Shown here: positions 51,633 to 60,462 of the stretch, in pieces | How positions within the stretch are numbered: the stretch's first letter is position 1 | Layout: each line of letters starts with the position of its first letter | The notes under the pieces: model-generated | What the model saw: the letters and a program-made list of their open reading frames with translations, nothing else | The model's database searches: none | What the model was told of the DNA's origin: nothing | Translations under genes and position numbers: made by a program | DNA from: Rhodoglobus sp. | Lineage (GTDB): Bacteria > Actinomycetota > Actinomycetes > Actinomycetales > Microbacteriaceae | Reading direction: 5' to 3' | Assembly (NCBI GenBank): GCA_025464445.1 | Contig: JAODLY010000028.1 | Coordinates: 27,439-91,438 of the forward strand | Length of the DNA stretch: 64,000 nucleotides

Positions 51633-52337
51633 TCAGTTGGCCTTGACTAGCTCGATCAGCAACGTCGCCGACGACGAGGAGGCACCTCCCGCCAACGGGG
51701 TGATCGTCAGCGCGGTGGAGTTGCCCACCGGGTTGCGCACCGTCAGCACCTGGCCGACCGTGGTCGTGGCGACGAGGGTAGTAAGGCCGATGAGCGACGT
51801 TCCCGTCGCACGACCGGTCACCGTGTATTGCAGCGGGACACCGTCGAGTGTGAGCTCCAGCTGGCCGGCCTCGGTGACTGACACCTGGAACGACACCCGG
51901 TAGACCCCCGGCGTGGCCAGCGTGAAAGCGGTGGTAGAGGATCGCGCGATCCCCGTGTTCGTCGTCGGCCCGTTCTGGGGGAACTCAACATCCCCGCCGA
52001 CGGCGACGGTTGCCGTGTTGTCCGGGGGCATGAGCGCGAAGAAGAGCGCCGAGGCGCTCGATCCGGGAGCGCCAGGAACCCCGGCCGGCCCTTGTGGCCC
52101 GATGGCGCCCGGTGCTCCGGCGGCGCCCGATGACCCGTCTGAGCCGGACGCTCCCCTTGGCCCTGCCGCCCCCTGCGCGCCCGCCGCTCCGGGGAGGCCC
52201 GGAGCACCAGTGGGACCCTGTGCACCCTGGGGCCCTGCCGCACCGTCCGCGCCGGCGGGGCCGACCGCCGCACATCCGATCAGGGGGAGCACCAGCGCCC
52301 ACGAGATCGCGCCCACAATTAATCTTGATCCGCGCAA
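51633..52337 (-). CDS. Collagen-like lipoprotein (paralogue B)
   Basis: A 234-residue exported protein. With the TTG at 52337 as start (GGGAGG about 8 nt upstream) the N-terminus becomes a lipoprotein signal ending LPLIGC, Cys22. About 25 Gly-X-Y triplets follow ([19 protein letters not shown]), then a beta-rich head domain [21 protein letters not shown] that ends in [13 protein letters not shown]. Same plan and same terminal motif as the protein at 43916-44680, but lipid-anchored instead of transmembrane. Confidence 0.8.
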   Translation of the reverse strand: MRGSRLIVGAISWALVLPLIGCAAVGPAGADGAAGPQGAQGPTGAPGLPGAAGAQGAAGPRGASGSDGSSGAAGAPGAIGPQGPAGVPGAPGSSASALFFALMPPDNTATVAVGGDVEFPQNGPTTNTGIARSSTTAFTLATPGVYRVSFQVSVTEAGQLELTLDGVPLQYTVTGRATGTSLIGLTTLVATTTVGQVLTVRNPVGNSTALTITPLAGGASSSSATLLIELVKAN

Positions 52338-52450
52338 AGTCGCGTCCTCCCGGTCAGTGAATTGCCACCAGCGTAGGGGCAACGCTGTCGATTGGGGCTC
52401 CCCCACGTCGTCACCTCAGTGACAGCATCACTACAAGGGAAGGAACAACG

Positions 52451-52828
52451 ATGCGCTACTCACTACTGATGAATTACTCCGAGGCCGGCGGGGCCGCGGT
52501 CTCGCCCGAAGCCTTGGCCGAAGCGATGGCCGCCTTCGACGCGTACGCGAAGGCGCTCGACGACGCGGGCGTGCTGCTCGGTGCGGACGTGCTGCAGCCG
52601 GTCGCGGCATCCACCACAGTCACGCTGCGCAGCGGAAGCCTGCAGGTGCAGGACGGCCCGTTCGCCGACACGAAGGAGCAGCTCGGAGGCGTGTTCTTGA
52701 TCGACGTGCCAGACCTGGATGCAGCACTCGCCTGGGCCGAGAAGTGCCCGGCCGCGCAGTGGGGCACGATCGAGATCCGCCCGACCGGTGTGTATTTCGC
52801 CGACGGGAAGTGGAACCAAGCTGGCTAG
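52451..52828 (+). CDS. YciI-like DGPF-domain protein
   Basis: A 125-residue ferredoxin-like-fold protein of the YciI/YCII group with the diagnostic VQDGPFADTKEQLGGVFLIDVPDLDAALAWA. DGPF proteins are regularly encoded next to ECF42-type sigma factors and are thought to belong to their circuit, though their chemistry is unknown. A GGGAAGGA Shine-Dalgarno precedes the ATG. The next gene starts inside or immediately after it. Confidence 0.9.
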   Translation: MRYSLLMNYSEAGGAAVSPEALAEAMAAFDAYAKALDDAGVLLGADVLQPVAASTTVTLRSGSLQVQDGPFADTKEQLGGVFLIDVPDLDAALAWAEKCPAAQWGTIEIRPTGVYFADGKWNQAG

Positions 52829-54008
52829 GCCGATCGAGCCCGTCGAGATCCGGGCGGAGGAGGTGGCGCGCTCGTCCTACGGACGACTGCTCGCCGTGCT
52901 CGCCGCCCGCACCGGCGACATCCCGGCCGCGGAGGATGCCCTCGCCGACGCCTTCGAGCGGGCGCTGCGCACCTGGCCGGTGAACGGCATCCCGGACAAC
53001 CCGGAGGGCTGGCTCGTTACCGTGGCGAAGAACCGCTGGCTCGACGAACTGAAGCGCAAGCGGCCCTCGTCGGTCGAGCCCGTCGAGACCATCGACCCAG
53101 ACACCATCCCCGACAAGCGCCTCGAGCTCATGTTCGTCTGCGCCCACCCCGCGATCGACGCGGCGATCCGCACGCCGCTCATGCTGCAGGTGGTGCTCGG
53201 GTTCGAGGCGTCCGCGATCGCTGCCGCCTACGCGATGCCGACGGCGACCATGGCCCAGCGGCTGGTGCGGGCGAAGCGCCGGATCCGGGATGCCCGCATC
53301 CCCTTCACCGTCCCCTCCCGCGACGACATGCCGGCCCGCCTGCCCGCTGTGGTCGAAGCGGTCTACGGCGCCTATGCGATCGACTGGATGCAGGTCTCCC
53401 CACCCACCGTCCGCGACTCCCTCGCCGCGGAGGCCCTCTACCTCGCCCTCCTCCTCGCGACCCTCCTGCCCGACCCCGAAACCCTGGGCCTGGCCGCCCT
53501 GCTCTCCCTCTCGATCGCCCGCACCTCCGCGCGCATAGTCGACGGGATGCTCGTGCCGCTCGAATCCCAGGACACCGCCCTCTGGGACCACGCGCTCACC
53601 GCCCAGGGCGAGGCGCTGCTGCGGGCGGCGCACGCCTACTCCCGTATCGGCCGCTTCCAGCTCGAGGCCGCCATCCAATCGGTGCACTGTGCTCGCGCGG
53701 TCTCGGGTACTACGGACTGGGTCACGCTGCGCACGCTCTACACCGGACTCCTCCAGGTCGCCCCGACCCTCGGCGCACAGGTGTCGCTCGCTGCCGTGGT
53801 CGCCCATACCGACGGGCCCGCCGCTGGACTCGAGTCACTCGACGCCTTGGGAGAGCCCGCTTTCCAGCCCTACTGGGCAACCCGCGCGCACCTCCTGGCC
53901 GAGCTAGGGCGGCGGGATGACGCGGCTCACGCCTACGCGAAGGCGATCAGTTTGACGACTGATCAGTCTGTCCGAAGGTATATTCGCGCAGTCTCGACAG
54001 CAAGGTGA
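52788..54008 (+). CDS. ECF42-type sigma factor with C-terminal extension
   Basis: A sigma factor of roughly 390-406 residues. The N-terminal third has region 2 (SSYGRLLAVLAARTGDIPAAEDALADAFERALRTWP, GWLVTVAKNRWLDELKRK) and region 4; the remaining part is the long helical TPR/SnoaL-replacing extension of the ECF42 group (AEALYLALLLATLLPDPETLG, LRTLYTGLLQVAPTLG). Partnership with the DGPF gene supports ECF42. The start is unclear: GTG 52788 overlaps the DGPF gene, GTG 52863 gives a shorter head. The final residues (TDQSVRRYIRAVSTAR) already lie at the low-GC island border. Confidence 0.82.
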   Translation: MCISPTGSGTKLARPIEPVEIRAEEVARSSYGRLLAVLAARTGDIPAAEDALADAFERALRTWPVNGIPDNPEGWLVTVAKNRWLDELKRKRPSSVEPVETIDPDTIPDKRLELMFVCAHPAIDAAIRTPLMLQVVLGFEASAIAAAYAMPTATMAQRLVRAKRRIRDARIPFTVPSRDDMPARLPAVVEAVYGAYAIDWMQVSPPTVRDSLAAEALYLALLLATLLPDPETLGLAALLSLSIARTSARIVDGMLVPLESQDTALWDHALTAQGEALLRAAHAYSRIGRFQLEAAIQSVHCARAVSGTTDWVTLRTLYTGLLQVAPTLGAQVSLAAVVAHTDGPAAGLESLDALGEPAFQPYWATRAHLLAELGRRDDAAHAYAKAISLTTDQSVRRYIRAVSTAR

Positions 54009-54115
54009 GCTACAGCTGGCAGAAGTCGCCGTATCGGCGACCGCCAAGGGTGGCTCATTTGGGTGCGGTGCTTGAGGCAATATGCTGGTGCTCCATACCG
54101 ATGTAGGGAGCTTTC

Positions 54116-55171
54116 GTGGTCCCTGAGTCGGAATATGATCACGAACTCACGTGGATTTTGAAGGCTGCTTCGACATCTGCGCAGCGCTTGCAGTTTGATG
54201 AGCTGCTGAGGAAGACAGATGGGGCGTTTCCAAGCGATGTGCTCAGCGCCGCCCGACGCTTAGACCTTCAAATTGACTTCGCTGACCACGAGGCCTTGGA
54301 AGTTCGTGACGGACCGGATCCTTCACCAGCCCAAGGTGAGTTCTATTTCGATCGAGCGACCGCCAAGTTTTTAGCGTCCGCGCTGATGGGCAGAGTCCTG
54401 CTGCTAGGCGCACCATCTGTGGCCGCCGAATTGACGCATCAAGATCGACCGCTGACGCTTGTCGACTCCAGCCCTTGGCTAAACGAGCGATTCGGAATCA
54501 CTGGCTCTCTTCGAGTTGGCACGGTTGAGACCTTTCGGGCTGGGGCGGCCTTTGACAGCGCTGTGTTGGACCCGCCGTGGTATTTCCCAGAAATGACCAC
54601 TTGGCTAAGCATCGCTGCCAACGCGGTGAAGGCTGGTGGGACAATCTTGATGCCGCTCTTGGGCCGACTGACCCGCCCCTCAGCCACTCGGGATCGCATA
54701 GAGATCCTAGAAATGGCTTCACGCGTCGGATCAGTGAGCGTCGTGGAGAATGTCGTCGCCTATGACAGCCCGCACTTCGAAAGACGAGCGATAGCTCGTT
54801 CGGGCGGGCGCCTGGGTCGGGAGTGGCGACGCGCCTCGCTGCTCAAGATTTCGCGAAGTGACGCTGACATCGAGCCCCTTCTAGTCCGGAACCAGGATCC
54901 CTCGACCGTCTGGGTGGACCGACGAATCGGTCAGTCAATCGTTTCCATCCGAAGAAAAAACCCTGAATCTGGCACCCGACCCGTCGTCCATTTGCTGGAC
55001 GGGATAAGCCGTCGTGATCCTCGTATCGCAGCTTCAAACGTCTGGACATCTGAGAGTACGGCGGCCGTCGTTGACCGTCCGGAGGTGCTACTTGACGAAC
55101 TCTCGCAAGTCGAGTCCTCTTGGAGCTCGGCGACAAGGGCCCTCCTGGACCGATTGGAGATTGACCATTGA
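54116..55171 (+). CDS. DPPW-motif methyltransferase-like protein
   Basis: A 351-residue protein from a lower-GC island. The centre has a Rossmann-type strand GRVLLLGAPSVAAELTH and the catalytic-type motif AVLDPPWYFPE of N6-adenine methyltransferases (motif IV), with AGGTILMPLLGRLTRPSATRDR after it. Motif I lacks the usual F-x-G-x-G, so SAM binding is uncertain. The C-terminal part contains VVHLLDGISRRDPRIAASNVWTSE. GTG start with GGGAG upstream. Its stop overlaps the metallophosphoesterase start by 4 bp (TTGA), so the two are coupled, perhaps as a defence or conflict pair. Confidence 0.75.
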   Translation: MVPESEYDHELTWILKAASTSAQRLQFDELLRKTDGAFPSDVLSAARRLDLQIDFADHEALEVRDGPDPSPAQGEFYFDRATAKFLASALMGRVLLLGAPSVAAELTHQDRPLTLVDSSPWLNERFGITGSLRVGTVETFRAGAAFDSAVLDPPWYFPEMTTWLSIAANAVKAGGTILMPLLGRLTRPSATRDRIEILEMASRVGSVSVVENVVAYDSPHFERRAIARSGGRLGREWRRASLLKISRSDADIEPLLVRNQDPSTVWVDRRIGQSIVSIRRKNPESGTRPVVHLLDGISRRDPRIAASNVWTSESTAAVVDRPEVLLDELSQVESSWSSATRALLDRLEIDH

Positions 55172-56562
55172 TTGTCTTGCGCTTTTCAAGTCTGGATGAC
55201 GAAACGATTTCCGCGCATGACGCACTCATCGCTGATGAGGGATTCGCTTGGTGGGGATGGTGGAAAAAACGGCACGAACCCTGGCCGGACTCGGGTACTC
55301 TCAGCCGCATTGGACGAGCCCGACAGATTGGACTTGTCGACCGCGCCGCTGAGTTGTATTACGTCGCCTCATCGCGGGACATGGTGCACGCATCCGGCGA
55401 TGTCATCTCATCACCAGACTCGGCGCATTCCCCACGCTATTACTCGGACGCTCTCTTGCCGATGTGGCTCAAGTTCGTTCGAATAGAGAGATTGAGCGCC
55501 AACGAATGGGCAGAGAAGTTTGGGCGTGTCCCAGAGGGCGACTCAACATTGTTCGAGCAATCGCCGCAGGAGCTAAGCCGCTCGGCAGGCGGCGCTCCAG
55601 TGCGCTTTTCAAATGCGCCAGAAAGTCGAACCGCGATCCTTCACATATCGGACTTGCACTTTGGCGATGACCACGCGTATTCGGGGCAGCACACAATCGA
55701 CAACTCTATCGAGCTGCTAGATAACCTCGTCCGCGATCTTCCGTCTGCGCCGGCAGTTGTTGTCGTTTCTGGGGATTTGACTACCAGAGGAGGGCAAGCG
55801 GGCTTGGACGCTGCGCTCGAATTTCTCGAGCGGCTTGCCCTGAGACTGCAACTTCCGCGGGACAACATCATTGTCGTACCGGGCAATCACGACATACTCG
55901 TCGACGACCTTGACGACCGTAAGGACTTCGATAACGAAGGGCCATTCAGAACTTTCGTTGAGGACTTTTACGGTGAGCCTGTCGCTTTGGAGAGGATCCA
56001 CCTCGTCACGTTGTCGGACGGTCGCAAGTTTGCGTTCGGGTTAGTGAACTCGTCGCGACCCCGAACGTCGCGGCTCATGGATTACGGGTATGTAGGGCGA
56101 GACCGGGCAGCTCCAATAATGGATCTGCTCGCTCGACTGGCCGATCAGGGCTGCATCACGTTCTTTGTCCTGCACCATCATCTGCAGTCCGCGCAGGGAT
56201 TCGAGGAGCCGATCATCAACCGCCCAGTCAGCATCACTCTGGATGCTGGTGAGCTTGTTTCGTCCGCAGCTCGCAGCAACGTCACAGCGATACTGCACGG
56301 GCATCAGCATTTACCGTTTGTCGGCTCCGCCACTCGCGCAGCGGAGTTCTCACACAGCGGCCCAACTCCACTTCCTCCCACTACTCGGGCGGTCCCAACT
56401 CTCGGAGCGGGATCGCTGTCGGCAGGGATAAGTCGACTTGGCGACGAACTGCGCGACAACTCATTTTCGTTCTATGAGGTACTTGAGAACGAGTTACGAA
56501 TACGCGTCTATCGACTCAATCCAAATCAATACAGCTCGTTGATCTGGGACTTCCATATTTGA
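55168..56562 (+). CDS. Metallophosphoesterase with N-terminal WWGWWKK domain
   Basis: A 464-residue protein, TTG start coupled to the methyltransferase-like gene. Residues 1-150 form an unnamed domain with GFAWWGWWKKRHEPWP and YYVASSRDMVHASGD. Residues about 150-400 are a complete calcineurin-like phosphoesterase: LHISDLHFGDDH (D-x-H), VVVSGDLTTRGG (GD), VVPGNHDILVDD (GNHD), FFVLHHHLQ and AILHGHQHLPF (GHxH). It could cleave nucleic acid or a cyclic/modified nucleotide. Codon use and lower GC differ from the flanking host genes. Confidence 0.82.
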   Translation: MIVLRFSSLDDETISAHDALIADEGFAWWGWWKKRHEPWPDSGTLSRIGRARQIGLVDRAAELYYVASSRDMVHASGDVISSPDSAHSPRYYSDALLPMWLKFVRIERLSANEWAEKFGRVPEGDSTLFEQSPQELSRSAGGAPVRFSNAPESRTAILHISDLHFGDDHAYSGQHTIDNSIELLDNLVRDLPSAPAVVVVSGDLTTRGGQAGLDAALEFLERLALRLQLPRDNIIVVPGNHDILVDDLDDRKDFDNEGPFRTFVEDFYGEPVALERIHLVTLSDGRKFAFGLVNSSRPRTSRLMDYGYVGRDRAAPIMDLLARLADQGCITFFVLHHHLQSAQGFEEPIINRPVSITLDAGELVSSAARSNVTAILHGHQHLPFVGSATRAAEFSHSGPTPLPPTTRAVPTLGAGSLSAGISRLGDELRDNSFSFYEVLENELRIRVYRLNPNQYSSLIWDFHI

Positions 56563-56684
56563 GCGCGCTAATCGCAATCGCCATGGTGGTTTTGCCGAGA
56601 GCGTCACGGCGAGCGGATGATGGTCCAGGCCTCTGCGAAAGCGGTAAGTCGACGACCGATGCAGCGCTACCTCGAGGGCGCCGA

Positions 56685-57344
56685 CTAGATAGCTAGCTCT
56701 TCGAGAAATTCTTGCCCTCGCCAGCGTTCGACCCGCACAACGTGATCAAGAATGTCATCAACCCCACCAATCACGCAGAGTTCCGCAACATCATTGGCGG
56801 CGGCCACAGCCCTCCGCCGCGGCGGGTGCGGATACTGTCCAATCGTCTTGAAGGTATCGCTACCTCTAGGCACGGGGTTGTAGATCGTCGATCCCGAATT
56901 GATCCTTGAAAGCCGCACAGATTGTGCGTGTACGGCCAAGAGACTAGCCGTATCAACCACTATGACGGTCTGAGCCTGGGCGCGATATGGCCCGGCATTC
57001 AGAAGGCCCATTAGCCGCTTGGGTTGAAGCCAGAAGAAAACTCGGCTATTAAGCATCTCCAGCCACTGAACTGGCGTCATGTCAGTGAGGCATCTGTCCA
57101 ATGCGGACATCCGTAGCGGCTTCTGATCTCTGACCACCGCTGTTCCGTACCTAGGGGAGCTAATCTCAACGGACTCAGGCCGTCGTTCGTGAGTCAGAAT
57201 TTCTCGTTCAGCATGAGGGACTTCGAAGAGTCGTAACAATCGATCTGTACTCAGAAGGCCATTCGCCTTTATGGACGGCCACGATCCATCTTCGGCCATG
57301 TGGTACAAGAAGGGATACAAACTGACCAAGTCGCCCTGAATCAA
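56685..57344 (-). CDS. DUF7002-like protein, possible ADP-ribosyltransferase fold
   Basis: A 219-residue protein that I associate with DUF7002. The opening YPFLYHMAEDGSWPSIKANG, then GLLSTDRLLRLFEV, resembles the first ART motif of DarT-type toxins (YHIT..NL..I...GLL), and NSRVFFWLQPKRLMGLLNA the following region; GSTIYNPVPRGSDTFKTI is family-typical. A catalytic Glu is not pinned down. TTG start with GGGG at good spacing. Last gene of a four-gene - strand operon that also encodes a macro domain, so an ADP-ribose modifying/reversing pair is plausible; this is inference. Confidence 0.65.
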   Translation of the reverse strand: MIQGDLVSLYPFLYHMAEDGSWPSIKANGLLSTDRLLRLFEVPHAEREILTHERRPESVEISSPRYGTAVVRDQKPLRMSALDRCLTDMTPVQWLEMLNSRVFFWLQPKRLMGLLNAGPYRAQAQTVIVVDTASLLAVHAQSVRLSRINSGSTIYNPVPRGSDTFKTIGQYPHPPRRRAVAAANDVAELCVIGGVDDILDHVVRVERWRGQEFLEELAI

Positions 57345-57395
57345 GTTATTGCCCCTTTGGCCTGTGCGGAATGAAATTGCACTTTGTTCAACTAT

Positions 57396-59060
57396 CTACC
57401 ACTCCCGTCGATCGATCATGCTTCGCGCGTCGAACCCCGTGCACACGAGGGAGACGGGAGCGCCGGCAACTCGCTCAACCTCCTCGACAAAGTGAATCGT
57501 CTCGGTAGTCAATTGATCAAACCGCCGTGCATTCTGATTCGCTGCGTCGAGATAGTCCGCAAACGTGACCGCGATGTCCGTCGCCCCGTTTAGTTCGGAA
57601 GCACGCCGTAGCAGCTCCCAATCGAACTCCGCGACCCGACGCTTGCTTCCGCTGACGGATCCCTTCTCTCGCTCACGCAGCATTGCCTCGTCGAGGCTCG
57701 CTCGTTTCGCGATGACGTCCCAATCGATCTCCTGCGACATTTGGCCGGAAGATGATGATGGCGGGTTGCCGACGCGGATCGGATATGTCCGAACAACCAT
57801 GACAACCCGACGAAGGCGGTGAGGCCCAATTCCAGCCTCTGCTAGACATGCGCTAGTCGTCGTGTCTCGACTAGTCACCCAAGGGTAGAAGCCATGAAAG
57901 AGACTGAGTAGTGTTCCCTGTGTCCCTTCCAGCATGACCTTCTTGTGGGCGCGGAAGGCCATCTCCAAGATGGCTCCGGTTGGCCGAATATATGCAGCAA
58001 GTTCGGTGACGTTCTTCGCGAGCCTCACTGGGGGTGCGACCTCAGAGCTCCTACCCATAATCCTCCGGGCTGCCGCAGCGCCACCTCCTTTGCCCGTGGA
58101 GCCAATGTCCTTCTTCATCTGTTCCTCAGCCTGCCGGTCTTCTGGCTCGATGACCATCGCTTGAGGATCTATGAACAGCCGACCCGATTCGACGCCACAA
58201 TCAGCTATCTCTTGTAGAAGAACGTCCAAGTCGAGAGTCGCCCCAGGCCCGATTAGCAGGATCGCACTCGAGTTCGCGAGAGTTCCTGAAGGAAGCAGGC
58301 GGTGAGTGTAGGGGTCGGGCTGCGTCGGCACTTTGTGTCCCGCATTGGGACCACCAACTCGCATCAGAACGTCGTATTCGTTGGCGAGGTGGTAGACGAC
58401 ATTGCCCTTACCTTCGCTTCCATACTGCCCACCTATGAAAACGTCAACTAATCGCTCGGACCGAGATGAACTGAGGCCCAAAGCCGCGATTGCGCGAGCT
58501 AAGACGTCCCTCTCGGAACTACGCGAAGTATCAATGGATACGTCAGCATCCACTTCCAAGCTGGACACATTTGCCTCAGTCGGGTTTGAAGCAACCTCTT
58601 CGTAGGTTGAGAGTTCAACCAGACCACTGTCATCCCGGGACTTGTATCTCGCCGCCAGTACTTCCGCCGGAGCGTGAACGTGAATGTGGGTAACTCTTGA
58701 CGGGAAAGCTGAGCGAAGCGCGCCGATCTGGCCAACGATTCGCACCGCATCGACGACGACTAATCCGGTGCCAGCAGCGCCGCTAGCGATGAGTTCAGCA
58801 ACCTCATCGGCGACCCACGCTCCCCCCGTTTCTGTGTCGAGTTGCTCACCGAATTTCTGCATTGCGCGCCGTTCCGCATCTAACGTCTCGCCGCGGGATA
58901 CAGCGACATCGCGCATGAGATCCTGTGTACGCACATAAGCAAGGCCAAACATGTCAGCCAGATTCCTGCCAAGCGTTGACTTGCCCGCTCCAACTGGCCC
59001 GCTTAGAACGACGATGCGGGGTGTCACCTCCTCGGGGACGACCCACATCGGCTTAGCCAT
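57396..59060 (-). CDS. P-loop kinase fused to PurA/PurZ-like adenylosuccinate synthetase
   Basis: A 554-residue fusion. Residues about 14-195 are a nucleoside/nucleotide-kinase-like P-loop domain (LSGPVGAGKSTLGRNLADMF, Lys27). Residues about 205-554 are an adenylosuccinate synthetase: FIGGQYGSEGKGNVV, GGPNAGHKV (catalytic His), IGSTGKGGG, EGTQGTLLSLFHGFYPWVTS and the IRVGNPPSS loop. Ser215 replaces the catalytic Asp of PurA (QWGDEGKG), the change known for phage PurZ, which uses dGMP to make the 2-aminoadenine precursor. Start ATG at 59060 overlaps the upstream stop by 8 bp. This is not the host housekeeping purA. Confidence 0.8.
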   Translation of the reverse strand: MAKPMWVVPEEVTPRIVVLSGPVGAGKSTLGRNLADMFGLAYVRTQDLMRDVAVSRGETLDAERRAMQKFGEQLDTETGGAWVADEVAELIASGAAGTGLVVVDAVRIVGQIGALRSAFPSRVTHIHVHAPAEVLAARYKSRDDSGLVELSTYEEVASNPTEANVSSLEVDADVSIDTSRSSERDVLARAIAALGLSSSRSERLVDVFIGGQYGSEGKGNVVYHLANEYDVLMRVGGPNAGHKVPTQPDPYTHRLLPSGTLANSSAILLIGPGATLDLDVLLQEIADCGVESGRLFIDPQAMVIEPEDRQAEEQMKKDIGSTGKGGGAAAARRIMGRSSEVAPPVRLAKNVTELAAYIRPTGAILEMAFRAHKKVMLEGTQGTLLSLFHGFYPWVTSRDTTTSACLAEAGIGPHRLRRVVMVVRTYPIRVGNPPSSSSGQMSQEIDWDVIAKRASLDEAMLREREKGSVSGSKRRVAEFDWELLRRASELNGATDIAVTFADYLDAANQNARRFDQLTTETIHFVEEVERVAGAPVSLVCTGFDARSMIDRREW

Positions 59061-60435
59061 TAGTTGTTCGCGCAGCGTAGGGGATACTCGGTCGCGTGTG
59101 GACGACAACCTTCAGCCCCGCATCCACCAAGTAGGACACAACAAGCCTCTCCACTTCATCCCAACGACCGCCGGCTTGGCCAGCGCCGAGCCGCGGTAGG
59201 TGAATTTCAGCCTGACGTGTCGTCGCCAGGTCAGCGAGTTTTGCCAGAGACTCTTCAAGCGCGTCGTAACGAAGCCGAGGACCCCCACCGCCGAATCCTT
59301 CTTGGGCAACGAGGCTCGCTACCCCAACCTTCCGATCGGCGATATCCCGCTCAACAAAGTGAAGCCCGCCAAGGTCAAGGTTTCGCGGGGAGGCAATCGT
59401 CCAAGCGCGGAATGCCTGTGCAAAGTCCGGGAACGCTTTGGCAAGGGTCCCGGCCGCACCCACGTGATTCCAGGTTCGGACAGAGCCTGATACGACATGA
59501 GCAAAGATGACCGGCGTTCTTCCCTCGGCCACTTCGAGTAGGTCGGAGACGACGAAGTCCAAGCCGGAGATTGCGAGTCTCTCATCCTCGCGCTCCAAGA
59601 GGGCAAGGACTCGGGGCCACTGGCTGCCCGGGTAAGCGGGAACTCCCACGCACTGCAAGTAGAGCTTTTCTTCGGCGATCTCCACCGTCCCTCGGACGGT
59701 TTGACCGACGGCCGCGCAATTGAGCAAGGGTTGGATATTTTCAAGCAGATCACCATGGCCGATGGCGGCCAGCAGATCCGACTCTCGGGCTCTGGCCGAG
59801 CTGGCCACATAATCTACCCGCATGGCAAGAGAAGCAAGATGCGTTGGTCGCGATGTCGCGAGCATCGTGAGCGACCTCGGCGTCGCTTCCACTAGCCGGC
59901 GAAGAAGCGCTTCAGTCGATACATCCCACTTACGGCGCGTTTCCATGATGAAGTCAATGTCCGGGTCAACCGTGAGCAGCCCCTCGACCGCCTGGCCAGG
60001 GATTAGCAAATCTGCGGCAATTACGTCGCAGACGAGCTCCAGCTCCCAATCGTCAGTTGCGACATCGGCGATTGATCCAGCCGCAGTTCGGTGACGTGGG
60101 CGATCTGCGACGTCAGCAAAGCGTGAGTGCGCGATCTCGTGAGCAATGCTGAAACGCAAGCGACCGCGTGGGCGGCTCGGGTTGTATTCGATTACAAGAT
60201 CTTGCATCTCAGTTGCGATGATTCGCGCATCCAAGAGGTCGTCCTTGGGGCGGAGTTGTATACCCAAAGCACTAGCAAGGCCAAATACGTCAACAGGCGG
60301 CCCGGAGAGCCCCTGCTGGTTCGCCAGCTCGACCAACTGCTCCGCCACGTTGTGCGCATGCTCCAGTGGATCCTGCCCATCCGAAAAGGCAAGGACCGAG
60401 TGATTCGACCAACTGTGAGCAATCGTCTCTGACAC
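59053..60435 (-). CDS. ImmA/IrrE metallopeptidase fused to a macro domain
   Basis: A 460-residue fusion. Residues about 45-200 are an ImmA/IrrE-type zinc protease with HEIAH (99-103) in RFSIAHEIAHSRFADV and ELVCDVIAADLLIPGQAV (third metal Glu region). Residues about 295-455 are a macro domain of the Poa1p/ADP-ribose-phosphatase type: VIFAHVVSG, GTLAKAFPDFAQAFRAW, VASLVAQEG, LRYDALEESLAKLADLA, LPRLGAGQAGGRWDEVE. No HTH is present, unlike typical ImmA partners. GTG start; TAGTCT lies 7 nt upstream, so a second, leaderless promoter inside the operon is possible. Confidence 0.85.
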   Translation of the reverse strand: MSETIAHSWSNHSVLAFSDGQDPLEHAHNVAEQLVELANQQGLSGPPVDVFGLASALGIQLRPKDDLLDARIIATEMQDLVIEYNPSRPRGRLRFSIAHEIAHSRFADVADRPRHRTAAGSIADVATDDWELELVCDVIAADLLIPGQAVEGLLTVDPDIDFIMETRRKWDVSTEALLRRLVEATPRSLTMLATSRPTHLASLAMRVDYVASSARARESDLLAAIGHGDLLENIQPLLNCAAVGQTVRGTVEIAEEKLYLQCVGVPAYPGSQWPRVLALLEREDERLAISGLDFVVSDLLEVAEGRTPVIFAHVVSGSVRTWNHVGAAGTLAKAFPDFAQAFRAWTIASPRNLDLGGLHFVERDIADRKVGVASLVAQEGFGGGGPRLRYDALEESLAKLADLATTRQAEIHLPRLGAGQAGGRWDEVERLVVSYLVDAGLKVVVHTRPSIPYAARTTNG

Positions 60436-60462
60436 AAGGCAAAGACTAGGGCTATCCCACGA

